Origin: Lyngbya aestuarii BL J
GTDB taxonomy: Bacteria; Cyanobacteriota; Cyanobacteriia; Cyanobacteriales; Microcoleaceae
Length of the DNA stretch: 64,000 nucleotides
NCBI RefSeq assembly: GCF_000478195.2
Contig: NZ_AUZM01000003.1
Location: forward strand, 62,001 to 126,000
Direction: 5' to 3'
Each line of letters starts with the position of its first letter. Position 1 is the first letter of the stretch. Made by a program: the position numbers and the translations under genes. The notes beneath the pieces are model-generated. The model made no database searches. It was not told where the DNA came from and was given only the letters and a program-made list of their open reading frames with translations. Below, one piece after another: positions 1 to 9,395 of the stretch.

Positions 1-32
1 ACAACTTATTTATTCCAAAATTTACTTCGATT

Positions 33-515
33 CTATAGTGTTTGAACCCAGCGAACGAAATCTCCTGGTGCAAAACTCACCTCGGGATCGAGGGGAAATC
101 GTTCTTGTTGGTTGGCTTGACAGTAGATAAACCGACATAAAACATTATTAAAGTTTGTTTGGCGATCAATTCTCCAGTCTAAAAGACAAGCACCTGTGAG
201 AATTGCACCTTGAAAATTTGCACCAAAAGTTTGAGTTTGGGAAAGATCTGCTCCCCAAAGGTTAGCACCTCTCAAGTCTGCACCTGTGAGATCAGCACCT
301 TTGAGGTTTGCTTCCCACAAATCAGCACCTTTGAGATCCGCTTGACGGAGATCCGCTTGAGTTAAATTGAGTCCTTTCAGGCTAGATAATCGTAGCATCG
401 CCGATCTTAAATCAGCACTTTTAAAATCGGGTTGAATTTCGGGGTTCTGTTTTCTCCAGTGGTTCCAGACTGCAACCCCTTGTTTGAGTATGGCAAGATG
501 TCGTGTATCAGTCAT
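33..515 (-). CDS. Pentapeptide-repeat protein
   Basis: A 160-residue protein with tandem A(D/N)LxX pentapeptides (ADLRQADLKGADL, ANLKGADLTGADL) from about residue 31 to 108. This pattern folds into a right-handed quadrilateral beta-helix. The N-terminal 30 residues (ILKQGVAVWNHWRKQNPEIQ) form a short cap seen in many cyanobacterial members. The C-terminal 45 residues, with a Cys pair and several aromatics, are not repeats. There is no signal peptide or membrane segment, so it is probably cytosolic. The ATG is preceded by CAGGGAG about 12 nt upstream. The biochemical role of most cyanobacterial pentapeptide proteins is unknown and none is claimed here. A second member lies at 27603-28205. Confidence 0.9.
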   Translation of the reverse strand: MTDTRHLAILKQGVAVWNHWRKQNPEIQPDFKSADLRSAMLRLSSLKGLNLTQADLRQADLKGADLWEANLKGADLTGADLRGANLWGADLSQTQTFGANFQGAILTGACLLDWRIDRQTNFNNVLCRFIYCQANQQERFPLDPEVSFAPGDFVRWVQTL

Positions 516-635
516 CTAAGATTAACTCCCTGAATAAAAATCTGGCTCAATCTCTGACAATTTGCCCAATAAAAAACGCAGCTTTTACAGAAAAAAGCCA
601 CGTCTATCTAGGTTAGCTTAAACTTAACTGCCTTG

Positions 636-2738
636 TTAGGGGCTTAGGTTAGATTCTTTTGACTCAACTTCGGGTTCCACAAGTGAAGTTTCCTCAACAA
701 TTTCAGGAAGGGGTTCGGGTGAGGCTTCTGGGGTAATTACTACGGGTTCTTCTAGTTCGGGTGAGGCTTCGACAACAGGTGTTTCCTCGACTATTTCAGG
801 AACAGGTTCGGGTTCAACAACAGGCGTTTGCGACTCGACAACAGGTGTTTCCTCGACTATTTCAGGAACAGGTGAGGCTTCGACAACAGGTGTTTCCTCA
901 ACTATTTCAGGAACAGGTTCGGGTTCAACAACAGGGGTTTCCTCTACTATTTCAGGAACAGGTTCGGGTTCAACAACAGGGGTTTCCTCTACTATTTCAT
1001 CAGTTGGCTGTGTGGGCGAAATTTCTGTCGATGGCTGTAACTCGTCGGGAACAAGTTCGGGAGAGTCTTCGGGTTCTATGGGTTGAGTGGGTTCGGGAAT
1101 AGGAGCCTGATCAACAATTTCGGGTAAGGTTTGGACGGGTTCAGGTGAGGGTTGGGAAGTATTTTGCTGAAATAGAGGAATTTGCTGAAAACGGCTCAAA
1201 ATGCGTTTGAATACATTATCAGTTTCCGAGGGTTCTTGGGTAGGCGTTGGAGTTATTGAGGGACTCGCTTCAGAATTGTTGTTCTCGAATACGGGGAGTT
1301 GACGAATTTGACCTTGAAGGCGGTTCAACCATCCACCTGTTTGGGGAATGGGAATGGGTGAGGGTGAGGGTTCTACGGGAACAGCAGTAATGGGTGAGGG
1401 TGAGGGTTCTTCTTCTGCGGGTGTAATTTCCTCGACTGCTGAAACAGATGCTTCTTCGACGGTTGAAGGAATATCTGTTTCAGGAATTACTTCGATGTCT
1501 TCGGTTTCTTCTAAGGGTTCTAATGTTTCAGGAATTTCTTCTGCTGAGGGAACCGTTTCAATTTCTGGGGAAATATCGGCTTCTGAAGTTTCAGGAATTT
1601 CTTCTTCTGAGGGAACCGTTTCAATTTCTGGGGAAATATCGGCTTCTGGAGTTTCAGGAATTTCTTCTTCTGAGGGAACCGTTTCAATTTCTGGGGAAAT
1701 ATCGACTTCTGGGGAAATATCGACTTCTGGAGTCAGTTCAACTGGCGGGATAGAAAGATCGGGTTCTGGCGTTTCTTCAACGACTGGAGTGACGGCTTTA
1801 ACATCATAGCGACGATCAACAATGGGACGGGCTTCGGCGATGCTCAGTTCACCGCGTACCAGTTTAGAGAGGGTGTCTTGACTGTTGGGATTATAGGTAA
1901 AAACGCGAGCTGTTTTATTGTAGACGTTGGTTAGGGGTTCACCGAGTTCGTCGAGATATTCGAGTTGTACCCAGTTTTTTCCTGGTTTTATACCTTTTAT
2001 ATAGATCGGTTGCCATTGATCAAGGATAAAGCTATCGCCGTTGACAGTGACGCGAATTCGCCAATCGACAATTTCATCTTCGGGATTTTCTTGAGCCACC
2101 AAATGCAGGGGAGCATTCGCCAGGTAGAAGTCTAACAGAACGGGTTCGGCTCCATAGGTTCCTCGGGGTTGGTTATAAGTTAACAGGGGAAGTTGGGGAT
2201 TGGGGTTGTTTTCTGGAGTTTTGGTGAAAACATGAAAGGTGGTTTGAGCATAAGCGCCATCGTTTTTGAAGCTTTCTTCCCACGGGTAAGCCGCAAACAT
2301 TCGCAGGGTATGGGTTCCGGCTTCTAGATTGGATAAAACCAGGGGCTTGTCGAGGGTGTAGATATTTTCTAGGGGTTGATTATCGAGAAGGATTTGTAAA
2401 TGTGGCCCCAAACCTAAAGTTTTATCTCGAAATAGGGGTAAGTCCTGCACTTGCAGTTGGACATTGAGGGTATTGTCCTGAAGGATTTCGTCGGGTTGAG
2501 GACTCAGGATGGTGATTTGAGGTTGATAGACATCCAGGGGCTGATGAAGCATTTGAATCGCTTTTGGAGGTGAGACTTCCGCCATCTGGGTTGTTGGTCG
2601 AGGGGCTGACAAATTCGGGGGACTGGGTTCGGGTAATTCGGGTTGCTCACATCCGAGAAGATTTAAGACCAAGATGACGGCTAGGGCAGATATTAACCGT
2701 TTTCTTAGGGTTGTCCGACCGCAATTCCTGTTCAACAT
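636..2738 (-). CDS. Repeat-rich cell-envelope lipoprotein, function unknown
   Basis: About 700 residues. I place the start at the ATG ending at 2738, not at the upstream ATG at 2813, because AGGAGA lies 7 nt before it and it gives a clean lipoprotein signal: basic MLNRNCGRTTLRKR, a hydrophobic stretch, then the lipobox LNLLGC. Mature residues about 50-330 are globular and beta-rich (QITILSPQPDEILQDN, an Ig-like opening), carry no motif I recognise and end near RRYDVKAV. The remainder is low-complexity Pro/Glu/Val: three copies of a 21-residue unit around SPEIETVPSEEEIPET and several copies of a 15-residue unit around PEIVEETPVVEPEPV. The acidic tail could span the periplasm, or bind cations or peptidoglycan; that is inference. 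Repeat number probably varies between strains. Confidence 0.75.
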   Translation of the reverse strand: MLNRNCGRTTLRKRLISALAVILVLNLLGCEQPELPEPSPPNLSAPRPTTQMAEVSPPKAIQMLHQPLDVYQPQITILSPQPDEILQDNTLNVQLQVQDLPLFRDKTLGLGPHLQILLDNQPLENIYTLDKPLVLSNLEAGTHTLRMFAAYPWEESFKNDGAYAQTTFHVFTKTPENNPNPQLPLLTYNQPRGTYGAEPVLLDFYLANAPLHLVAQENPEDEIVDWRIRVTVNGDSFILDQWQPIYIKGIKPGKNWVQLEYLDELGEPLTNVYNKTARVFTYNPNSQDTLSKLVRGELSIAEARPIVDRRYDVKAVTPVVEETPEPDLSIPPVELTPEVDISPEVDISPEIETVPSEEEIPETPEADISPEIETVPSEEEIPETSEADISPEIETVPSAEEIPETLEPLEETEDIEVIPETDIPSTVEEASVSAVEEITPAEEEPSPSPITAVPVEPSPSPIPIPQTGGWLNRLQGQIRQLPVFENNNSEASPSITPTPTQEPSETDNVFKRILSRFQQIPLFQQNTSQPSPEPVQTLPEIVDQAPIPEPTQPIEPEDSPELVPDELQPSTEISPTQPTDEIVEETPVVEPEPVPEIVEETPVVEPEPVPEIVEETPVVEASPVPEIVEETPVVESQTPVVEPEPVPEIVEETPVVEASPELEEPVVITPEASPEPLPEIVEETSLVEPEVESKESNLSP
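765..1005. repeat. 45-bp coding tandem repeats (PEIVEETPVVEPEPV)
   Basis: Imperfect 45-bp units encode the 15-residue motif in the lipoprotein tail. Some units are shortened or have EASP in place of EPEP, which suggests slippage and unequal exchange. Confidence 0.8.
1530..1738. repeat. 63-bp coding tandem repeats (SPEIETVPSEEEIPET)
   Basis: Three nearly identical 63-bp units plus a partial one encode 21 residues each in the lipoprotein. High identity between neighbouring copies points to recent duplication. The opposite strand is open here only because of the repeat composition. Confidence 0.8.
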
Positions 2739-3261
2739 TGAGTTCTCCTGAAACTCCCAAATCCAATTTTGTATAGAAGGCTTCCATAGGGAACTATAGC
2801 CCAAAAGGATCATTGACTAAACAGCGCGAGCGAATTTTAGCCTCTCAAGAGCTTTATAAGTTTAAGAACTTACTCTCATTTAGTTTAAGTTTTGTAACAT
2901 TTATCAATGATTTTTCGTGATTTTTTTGACTCAAAACAGACTATAACCCATATACAGCAATAGTTATAGATGCGTTTAATTATTGTTAACAAGCCATTTC
3001 CCCCTGACAGGTAAAGATGATATATCATTTAGATACAACAGCCCTTTGAAAGCGGCGCGCGGAAATTTCCGAAGTGCTAAAGAGGGGTTGAGTGTGAAAT
3101 TCAAATTTTCCACTCTTGTAGTAAAGTAAAAGGGAGTTATGTTGCCCTCTAGCAAATGTTAGTAATACATTAACTTTTGCTAAGGATTTTGAAAAAGTTT
3201 AATCACTTGTTTCATAATCAGCAACACGTAGAGTTTTTGTCATAGGGAGAGGAGAGTCTCA
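2739..3261 (+). promoter_or_regulatory. psaA upstream region with leader inverted repeats
   Basis: About 520 bp between the divergent lipoprotein gene and psaA, presumably carrying the psaA promoter(s). Visible elements are a perfect 12-bp palindrome CGGAAATTTCCG at 3060-3071, an imperfect 12-nt inverted repeat (AGCAAATGTTAG at 3151-3162 against its partner at 3170-3181) and the psaA ribosome site AGGAGAG just before 3262. psaA promoters in cyanobacteria are known to be light-regulated through AT-rich upstream elements. I could not identify a convincing HLR1 direct repeat and assign no specific promoter box. Confidence 0.5.
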
Positions 3262-5523
3262 ATGACCATCAGTCCTCCAGAGCCGGAGGCGAAGGTGAAG
3301 GTTACGGTCGATAAAGATCCGGTCAATACCTCGTTTGAAAAATGGGCAAAACCCGGTCACTTCCGACGTGATCTAGCGAAAGGTCCAAATACCACCACCT
3401 GGATTTGGAACCTCCACGCCGACGCTCACGACTTCGATAGTCATACCAGTGATTTAGAAGATATTTCGCGCAAAATCTTTAGCGCCCACTTCGGTCATTT
3501 AGCTGTGATCTTTATCTGGCTAAGTGGCGCATACTTCCACGGCGCGAAGTTTTCAAACTATGAAGCTTGGTTAACAAACCCCACAGGCATCAAACCGAGT
3601 GCCCAGGTTGTTTGGCCAATCTTCGGTCAAGAAATTTTAAATGCAGATGTGGGAGGAGGCTTCCAGGGTATTCAAATCACCTCTGGATTGTTCCAACTCT
3701 GGCGTGCATCCGGCATCACAAATGAATTCCAGCTTTACTGCACCGCTATTGGTGGGCTGGTTATGGCAGGCTTGATGCTGTTTGCAGGTTGGTTCCACTA
3801 TCACAAACGCGCTCCCAAACTGGAATGGTTCCAGAATGTGGAGTCGATGATGAACCACCACTTAGCAGGATTGCTCGGCTTGGGATGCTTAGGTTGGGCT
3901 GGACACCAAATTCATGTGTCCTTACCGATCAATAAGCTTCTGGATTCTGGGGTTGCCCCCGCTGACATCCCCCTGCCCCATGAGTTTATTCTGAACCGGG
4001 ATTTAATGACCGAGCTGTATCCCAGCTTTGCAGAAGGATTAAGACCCTTCTTCACCTTAAACTGGGGAGTCTACTCAGACTTCTTAACCTTCAAAGGCGG
4101 TTTAAATCCGGTAACAGGTGGGTTGTGGTTGTCAGATACAGCACACCATCACTTAGCCTTAGCTGTACTCTTCATCATTGCTGGTCATATGTACCGTACC
4201 AACTGGGGTATTGGTCACAGCATGAAGGAAATTCTAGAGGCCCATAAAGATCCACTACTGATCGGTGGTACAGGTCATAAAGGTCTCTACGAAACGCTAA
4301 CCACTTCTTGGCACGCACAGCTAGCGATTAACCTCGCAATGTTGGGTTCTTTGACCATCATCGTCGCTCATCATATGTATGCGATGCCGCCTTACCCCTA
4401 CATTGCCACCGATTATCCCACTCAACTATCGCTGTTTACCCACCATATGTGGATTGGCGGATTCTTGATTGTGGGTGCAGGTGCTCATGGTGCCATTTTC
4501 ATGGTGCGTGATTATGATCCAGCGAAGAACGTCAATAACGTTTTGGATCGGGTAATTCGTCACCGTGACGCGATTATTTCTCACTTAAACTGGGTTTGTA
4601 TTTTCCTAGGCTTCCATAGCTTTGGCTTGTACGTTCATAACGATACAATGCGAGCCTTTGGTCGTCCTCAAGATATGTTCTCAGATACCGGGATTCAGCT
4701 CCAGCCAGTCTTCGCTCAGTGGGTTCAACACCTACATACTTTGGCTCCCGGTAGCACGGCACCGAACGCTTTGGCGAGCGTTAGCCCAGCCTTTGGCGGC
4801 GATGTCGTTGCAGTGGGCGGTAAAGTGGCAATGATGCCAATTACATTGGGTACGGCGGATTTCATGATTCACCATATCCATGCCTTTACCATTCACGTTA
4901 CCGTTTTGATTTTGCTGAAGGGTGTTCTGTTCGCCCGCAGTTCTCGCCTGGTTCCAGATAAGAGTGAATTAGGCTTCCGCTTCCCCTGCGATGGTCCGGG
5001 TCGGGGTGGTACCTGCCAGGTTTCCGGTTGGGATCACGTGTTCCTGGGTCTGTTCTGGATGTACAATTCCCTCTCGATTGTGATTTTCCACTTCAGTTGG
5101 AAGATGCAGTCTGACGTCTGGGGAACTGTAGGAGCAGACGGTACAATTTCTCACATCACTAATGGTAACTTTGCCCAAAGTGCCATTACCATTAACGGAT
5201 GGTTGCGTGATTTCCTGTGGGCGCAAGCTTCTCAGGTAATTACCTCCTACGGATCTGCCCTGTCTGCCTATGGTTTGCTGTTCTTAGGAGCGCATTTTGT
5301 CTGGGCATTCAGCTTAATGTTCCTGTTCAGTGGTCGTGGCTACTGGCAAGAACTGATCGAATCGATCGTTTGGGCACATAATAAACTCAAGGTAGCTCCC
5401 GCTATTCAACCTCGCGCTCTGAGCATTATTCAGGGTCGGGCTGTTGGAGTCGCTCACTACCTTCTTGGAGGAATCGTCACCACTTGGGCGTTCTTCCTGG
5501 CTCGAATCATTTCAGTAGGATGA
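3262..5523 (+). CDS. psaA: Photosystem I P700 apoprotein A1
   Basis: A 753-residue core subunit of photosystem I. With PsaB it binds P700, the A0/A1 electron-transfer cofactors and the shared 4Fe-4S centre FX in the thylakoid membrane. The length is normal for the family. The FX-binding loop [19 protein letters not shown] is present with both cysteines, and His-rich membrane helices ([19 protein letters not shown]) supply chlorophyll ligands. The N-terminus [14 protein letters not shown] is typical. AGGAGAG lies about 8 nt before the ATG. psaB follows 148 bp downstream on the same strand, the conserved cyanobacterial psaAB arrangement, so the two are probably co-transcribed. No anomaly is visible. 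Confidence 0.99.
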   Translation: MTISPPEPEAKVKVTVDKDPVNTSFEKWAKPGHFRRDLAKGPNTTTWIWNLHADAHDFDSHTSDLEDISRKIFSAHFGHLAVIFIWLSGAYFHGAKFSNYEAWLTNPTGIKPSAQVVWPIFGQEILNADVGGGFQGIQITSGLFQLWRASGITNEFQLYCTAIGGLVMAGLMLFAGWFHYHKRAPKLEWFQNVESMMNHHLAGLLGLGCLGWAGHQIHVSLPINKLLDSGVAPADIPLPHEFILNRDLMTELYPSFAEGLRPFFTLNWGVYSDFLTFKGGLNPVTGGLWLSDTAHHHLALAVLFIIAGHMYRTNWGIGHSMKEILEAHKDPLLIGGTGHKGLYETLTTSWHAQLAINLAMLGSLTIIVAHHMYAMPPYPYIATDYPTQLSLFTHHMWIGGFLIVGAGAHGAIFMVRDYDPAKNVNNVLDRVIRHRDAIISHLNWVCIFLGFHSFGLYVHNDTMRAFGRPQDMFSDTGIQLQPVFAQWVQHLHTLAPGSTAPNALASVSPAFGGDVVAVGGKVAMMPITLGTADFMIHHIHAFTIHVTVLILLKGVLFARSSRLVPDKSELGFRFPCDGPGRGGTCQVSGWDHVFLGLFWMYNSLSIVIFHFSWKMQSDVWGTVGADGTISHITNGNFAQSAITINGWLRDFLWAQASQVITSYGSALSAYGLLFLGAHFVWAFSLMFLFSGRGYWQELIESIVWAHNKLKVAPAIQPRALSIIQGRAVGVAHYLLGGIVTTWAFFLARIISVG

Positions 5524-5590
5524 GAGTCTGCCGCTTAAGGGTTAGGGTGAAGGATTATTCACGCCTTGCTCTAATTCCTTGAGCGGACCA

Positions 5591-5620
5591 TCGCAAGAGA
5601 GCGCGAAGTGCGATCTTGGC
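5591..5620. repeat. Short hairpin element in the psaA-psaB spacer
   Basis: The segment reads GCAAGAGAGCGCGAAGTGCG followed by ATCTTG. It resembles the AAGAGCGC-GAA-GCGCTATA hairpins near 8441-8460 and 60846-60870 in this window, with small differences. It probably belongs to a dispersed palindromic family and could influence the psaA/psaB transcript ratio; that effect is inference. Confidence 0.45.
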
Positions 5621-5671
5621 GAAAAACGTCAAGGAGCAACTTCGTAAGAGAAGACGATTTAGTTAGGACTT

Positions 5672-7900
5672 ATGGCAACCAAATTCCCCAAATTTAGTCA
5701 GGGATTGGCTCAAGATCCGACCACCCGTCGGATTTGGTACGGGATTGCCACAGCCCATGATTTTGAGAGTCATGATGGCATGACGGAAGAAAATCTTTAC
5801 CAAAAGATTTTTGCTTCCCACTTCGGTCACATCGCCATCATCTTTCTCTGGACTTCTGGCAGCCTGTTCCACGTCGCCTGGCAAGGTAATTTTGAACAGT
5901 GGATTAAAGATCCCTTAAATGTCCGTCCGATCGCTCACGCGATTTGGGACCCCCAATTCGGACAGCCTGCGGTAGATGCTTTCACGCAAGCAGGTGCTTC
6001 TAATCCGGTTAATATCGCTTACTCAGGTGTTTACCACTGGTGGTACACCATCGGAATGAGAACCAATGGTGATCTCTACCAAGGTTCTATCTTCTTGCTG
6101 TTAATGTCTGCAATCTTCCTGTTTGCAGGTTGGCTGCACCTCCAGCCCAAATATCGTCCTAGCCTCTCCTGGTTCAAAAACGCGGAATCTCGTTTAAACC
6201 ATCATTTGGCTGGTCTATTTGGGGTCAGTTCTTTGGCTTGGACAGGACACCTGGTACACGTTGCCATTCCTGAGTCTCGCGGACAGCACGTGGGTTGGGA
6301 TAACTTCCTCAGCACTCTGCCTCACCCGGCAGGCTTGGCTCCCTTCTTCACCGGAAACTGGGGTGTTTACGCTCAAAATCCGGATACTGCGAGCCACGTG
6401 TTTGGGACTTCTGAAGGTTCAGGAACAGCTATTCTGACCTTCCTGGGTGGATTCCATCCTCAGACTGAATCTCTGTGGCTGACGGATATGGCTCACCACC
6501 ATCTAGCGATCGCTGTGCTATTCATCATCGCTGGACATATGTACCGGACTCAATTTGGAATTGGTCATAGCATTAAAGAAATGCTCAATTCCAAAGATCC
6601 CCTGTTCGGCTTTAAGAATGAAGGTCAGTTTAATCTGCCTCATCAAGGGTTGTATGACACCATCAACAACTCTCTGCACTTCCAGTTAGGCTTGGCGTTG
6701 GCTGCTTTGGGCGTAATCACTTCTTTGGTTGCCCAGCATATGTATGCCCTACCGCCTTACGCATTTATAGCGCGGGACTACACCACTCAAGCTGCACTGT
6801 ACACCCATCATCAGTATATTGCTGGTTTTCTGATGGTTGGTGCTTTTGCTCACGGTGCGATCTTCTTCGTCCGTGACTATGACGCAGAAGCAAACAAAGG
6901 TAATGTGTTGGCTCGGATGCTCGAACATAAAGAGGCAATCATCTCTCACCTGAGCTGGGTGTCTCTGTTCTTGGGCTTCCACACTTTAGGAATCTACGTT
7001 CACAATGACGTTGTTGTTGCGTTCGGTACTCCTGAAAAGCAAATCCTGATTGAACCTGTATTTGCTCAGTTCATTCAGGCGGCTCACGGAAAAGCTGTTT
7101 ATGCCATGGATGTTTTGCTGTCGAACCCCGATAGCATTGCAACCACTGCATGGCCCAATCACGGTAACGTTTGGTTACCTGGTTGGTTAGACGCGATTAA
7201 CTCTGGTAAGAACTCTCTGTTCTTAACCATTGGCCCTGGCGACTTCCTGGTTCACCATGCGATCGCTCTGGGTCTGCATACCACCACTTTGATTTTGGTT
7301 AAAGGTGCGTTGGATGCTCGCGGTTCCAAGTTGATGCCGGATAAGAAGGATTTTGGTTATTCCTTCCCCTGCGACGGTCCTGGTCGTGGCGGTACTTGCG
7401 ACATCTCCGCTTGGGATGCTTTCTATCTGGCTATGTTCTGGATGTTAAACACGCTAGGTTGGGTAACCTTCTACTGGCACTGGAAACATCTGGGTATCTG
7501 GCAGGGTAATGTAGCTCAGTTCAATGAATCCTCAACCTACCTGATGGGATGGTTACGGGATTATCTCTGGCTGAACTCTTCCCAGCTGATTAACGGATAC
7601 AACCCCTTTGGAACGAATAACTTATCTGTCTGGGCTTGGATGTTCCTGTTTGGACACCTGGTTTGGGCAACAGGCTTCATGTTCCTGATCTCTTGGCGCG
7701 GTTATTGGCAAGAGTTGATCGAAACTTTGGTCTGGGCTCACGAGCGTACTCCCCTGGCTAACTTAGTTCGCTGGAAGGATAAGCCTGTGGCAATGTCCAT
7801 CGTTCAAGGTCGTTTGATTGGTTTGGCTCACTTTACGGTCGGTTATGTTCTGACCTATGCGGCCTTCCTGATTGCCTCGACTGCGGGTAAGTTTGGTTAA
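5672..7900 (+). CDS. psaB: Photosystem I P700 apoprotein A2
   Basis: The 742-residue partner of PsaA in the photosystem I heterodimer. It carries the same FX loop ([18 protein letters not shown]) with two cysteines and the expected run of His-containing transmembrane helices ([20 protein letters not shown]). The N-terminus [24 protein letters not shown], written here only to identify it, is diagnostic of PsaB and fixes the start. The ribosome site AGGACT lies directly upstream. The gene ends 37 bp before a strong stem-loop plus T-run, which closes the psaAB unit. The sequence looks intact throughout. Confidence 0.99.
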   Translation: MATKFPKFSQGLAQDPTTRRIWYGIATAHDFESHDGMTEENLYQKIFASHFGHIAIIFLWTSGSLFHVAWQGNFEQWIKDPLNVRPIAHAIWDPQFGQPAVDAFTQAGASNPVNIAYSGVYHWWYTIGMRTNGDLYQGSIFLLLMSAIFLFAGWLHLQPKYRPSLSWFKNAESRLNHHLAGLFGVSSLAWTGHLVHVAIPESRGQHVGWDNFLSTLPHPAGLAPFFTGNWGVYAQNPDTASHVFGTSEGSGTAILTFLGGFHPQTESLWLTDMAHHHLAIAVLFIIAGHMYRTQFGIGHSIKEMLNSKDPLFGFKNEGQFNLPHQGLYDTINNSLHFQLGLALAALGVITSLVAQHMYALPPYAFIARDYTTQAALYTHHQYIAGFLMVGAFAHGAIFFVRDYDAEANKGNVLARMLEHKEAIISHLSWVSLFLGFHTLGIYVHNDVVVAFGTPEKQILIEPVFAQFIQAAHGKAVYAMDVLLSNPDSIATTAWPNHGNVWLPGWLDAINSGKNSLFLTIGPGDFLVHHAIALGLHTTTLILVKGALDARGSKLMPDKKDFGYSFPCDGPGRGGTCDISAWDAFYLAMFWMLNTLGWVTFYWHWKHLGIWQGNVAQFNESSTYLMGWLRDYLWLNSSQLINGYNPFGTNNLSVWAWMFLFGHLVWATGFMFLISWRGYWQELIETLVWAHERTPLANLVRWKDKPVAMSIVQGRLIGLAHFTVGYVLTYAAFLIASTAGKFG

Positions 7901-7936
7901 TTTAGATTTGCTAAACTTGCTTAATTGAAGCTGAAT

Positions 7937-7963
7937 CCCTCGTCACATGACGGGGGTTTTTTT
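7937..7963 (+). terminator. Rho-independent terminator of psaAB
   Basis: CCCTCGTC pairs with GACGGGGG (one G-U pair) around the loop ACAT, followed by seven T. It lies 37 bp past the psaB stop. Confidence 0.9.
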
Positions 7964-8040
7964 ATGAGTTAAAAATTACAACTATTAGATATAGCAGTAC
8001 AAAATTCGGTGTTTGACATTTCTAAATCCTAGAATCCTCT

Positions 8041-8460
8041 CTTGGTGCGCGTTCCCTAAGATTGCAAACTTCGCTAAGATTGCGAACTTCCAGAGCGACT
8101 ATTCCGCGCCCGTCGCAAGGCAAGCACTAAGATTGCAAAGTTCCTCCTTGATGGAAACCACCAAGACCGGACTTTGCGCTCTCGACTATTCCGCCTGTCT
8201 TGGTCAGCGTTCCCATAGCGAGGAAACCTCGCTGGGGTCTGACCGCAAGTCGCGAGGCAAGCGCTAGCGCCCGCAGGTGGTGAGTGCAGTGCGTTGGTGA
8301 AGCAGCAAGGGGGCGCGCGGGTTTCCCCCATGAGTGACTGCGAGAGGCGGGTTCCCCGACAGTCACGCAACTAATGAACCCTTTAGGGGGTCGCACCGCT
8401 TTCATAGTCTGCTGTTGCCGGGCCGCAAGATTGCCTATTGCAAGAGCGCTTCGCGCTATA
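8041..8460. repeat. GC-rich dispersed-repeat block
   Basis: A GC-rich island of about 420 bp in AT-rich surroundings. It contains three near-copies of CTAAGATTGCAAACTTC (starting near 8055, 8074 and 8128), two copies of GACTATTCCGC, several nested imperfect palindromes (for example around GCGCTAGCGC) and, at its right edge, the hairpin AGCGC-TTC-GCGCT (8445-8457). Small open frames exist on both strands, but all look like composition artefacts. I believe blocks like this recur in cyanobacterial genomes and are often mis-annotated as hypothetical genes; that is from memory. Confidence 0.6.
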
Positions 8461-8664
8461 TCAGAAGAATATTATTTACCTAAATTAATATCATTTACAG
8501 TCATTACACTTACGATTGTAAACTTTAGTTGAATTGGCTTGCCGATCAATAGATAAAGAATTACATTATTAATAGAAGCTAATCAAGCTTCATTTGACAG
8601 ATAAACAGGCAATGTTTGAAGGGTTCACTCGAACTCAATCTGACAAAGCTAATCATCGCAGTTT

Positions 8665-8840
8665 ACTTTGAAACAAGGAGGTCAACACACTGTTTCATCT
8701 GAAGTCTGTCATTTCACATAGCATCACCTGCCTGAGTTGCAGAAATTTCCTCAAATGGTGATTTGGGAGCAATACATTAAAACCAATAACACTCTTTAAT
8801 GTAACTCTATTTCAATTTGAATAAAGAGGAAGTCAATCTG
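8665..8840. ncRNA. Candidate structured RNA, copy 1 of a tandem pair
   Basis: First of two imperfect copies offset by about 172-176 bp. A 6-bp stem (TGAAAC/GTTTCA) encloses an AGGAGGT loop (8677-8682). Then come conserved blocks TCTGTC, AGCATC, ATTTCCTCAAAT and GAGCAAT, an 8-bp hairpin ACATTAAA/TTTAATGT, then TGTAACTCT and AGGAAGTCA. The stems change sequence between the copies but remain paired, which suggests selection on RNA or single-strand DNA structure. No coding frame spans it. Strand and function are unknown; an Rfam cyanobacterial motif is one possibility. Confidence 0.4.
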
Positions 8841-9015
8841 CTTAACTAGGAGGTTAAGAAAGCTGTTTAAGTTCAAATCTGTCTCGTCAAATATCGGTAA
8901 CAGCATCCACAAAGTATTCTCATATTTCCTCAAATAGTTAACAGAGAGCAATGCAACTAAATGATCATTTTTAGTGTAACTCTGGATCTATTTTTACATA
9001 GGAGGAAGTCACTGA
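8841..9015. ncRNA. Candidate structured RNA, copy 2 of a tandem pair
   Basis: Second copy. CTTAA(-)C pairs with GTTTAAG around an AGGAGGT loop (8849-8854). The blocks TCTGTC, AGCATCC, ATTTCCTCAAAT, GAGCAAT, TGTAACTCT and GGAAGTCA are kept in the same order. The hairpin equivalent to ACATTAAA/TTTAATGT in copy 1 is here ACTAAA/TTTAGT, a compensated change. No promoter or terminator could be assigned with confidence. Confidence 0.4.
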
Positions 9016-9064
9016 GAAAACAAGTTAGGATGCTGTTATTGTTGTAGGGTTTCTGATTAACTTT

Positions 9065-9119
9065 AAAAAAATCTAAAAAATAGACTATGTACTGATGATC
9101 TCATCAACAAATAGTCTAT
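9065..9119 (-). terminator. Rho-independent terminator (minus strand)
   Basis: A perfect 9-bp stem ATAGACTAT (9080-9088) / ATAGTCTAT (9111-9119) contains an inner GATGA/TCATC stem. On the minus strand it is followed by T6-AGA-T7. It closes the heparinase/PEP-CTERM transcription unit. Confidence 0.85.
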
Positions 9120-9161
9120 CTTGAATCTATATTGAAAATGAGTTTGAACGGTATTTATTAT

Positions 9162-9395
9162 TTAGACTTTTGCTTTCTCCTTCTTTCGCTTTTTAGAAGA
9201 TTCCTTCTTAAATAAAACTCCAAATCCTAAAGCTGTACCTGTTCCTAGAATCGTAAATGGTTCCGGAACAAAATAGACTCCATCAATTGTAGCATTCTGC
9301 AAAGCGATATCTCTAGCAATTAAAGTTCCTGAAACCTTTCCTCTACAGAACCGCCAGCCAACAAAGGGACTTTTCCCTGACGTAAAACCGCACAT
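9162..9395 (-). pseudogene. PEP-CTERM protein C-terminal remnant
   Basis: A 77-codon open frame. Its last 35 residues are a textbook PEP-CTERM sorting signal: VPEP, a hydrophobic helix (FTILGTGTALGFGVLF), then a basic tail KKESSKKRKKEKAKV. Such signals target exported proteins to an exosortase. A 77-residue protein with no N-terminal signal peptide could not be exported, so this is the tail of a larger gene that has lost its front. It overlaps the 3' end of the heparinase-like gene in a different frame. Either a frameshift has cut this tail off the heparinase, or a deletion joined two unrelated genes. The preceding SGTLIARDIALQNATIDGVYF resembles the end of a beta-rich PEP-CTERM protein, which favours the second reading. 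Confidence 0.65.

Noticed and set aside
761-1809. Plus-strand frames of 101-153 codons opposite the lipoprotein gene
   Set aside because: They are shadows of the tandem repeats; the minus strand has the lipobox, ribosome site and a globular domain.
3121-3181. HLR1 light-response element before psaA
   Set aside because: I could not find two correctly spaced TTACA-type direct repeats, so only the inverted repeat is reported.
8013-8405. Overlapping small open frames on both strands in the GC-rich block
   Set aside because: They follow repeat and GC composition, have no ribosome sites or domain features and overlap each other.
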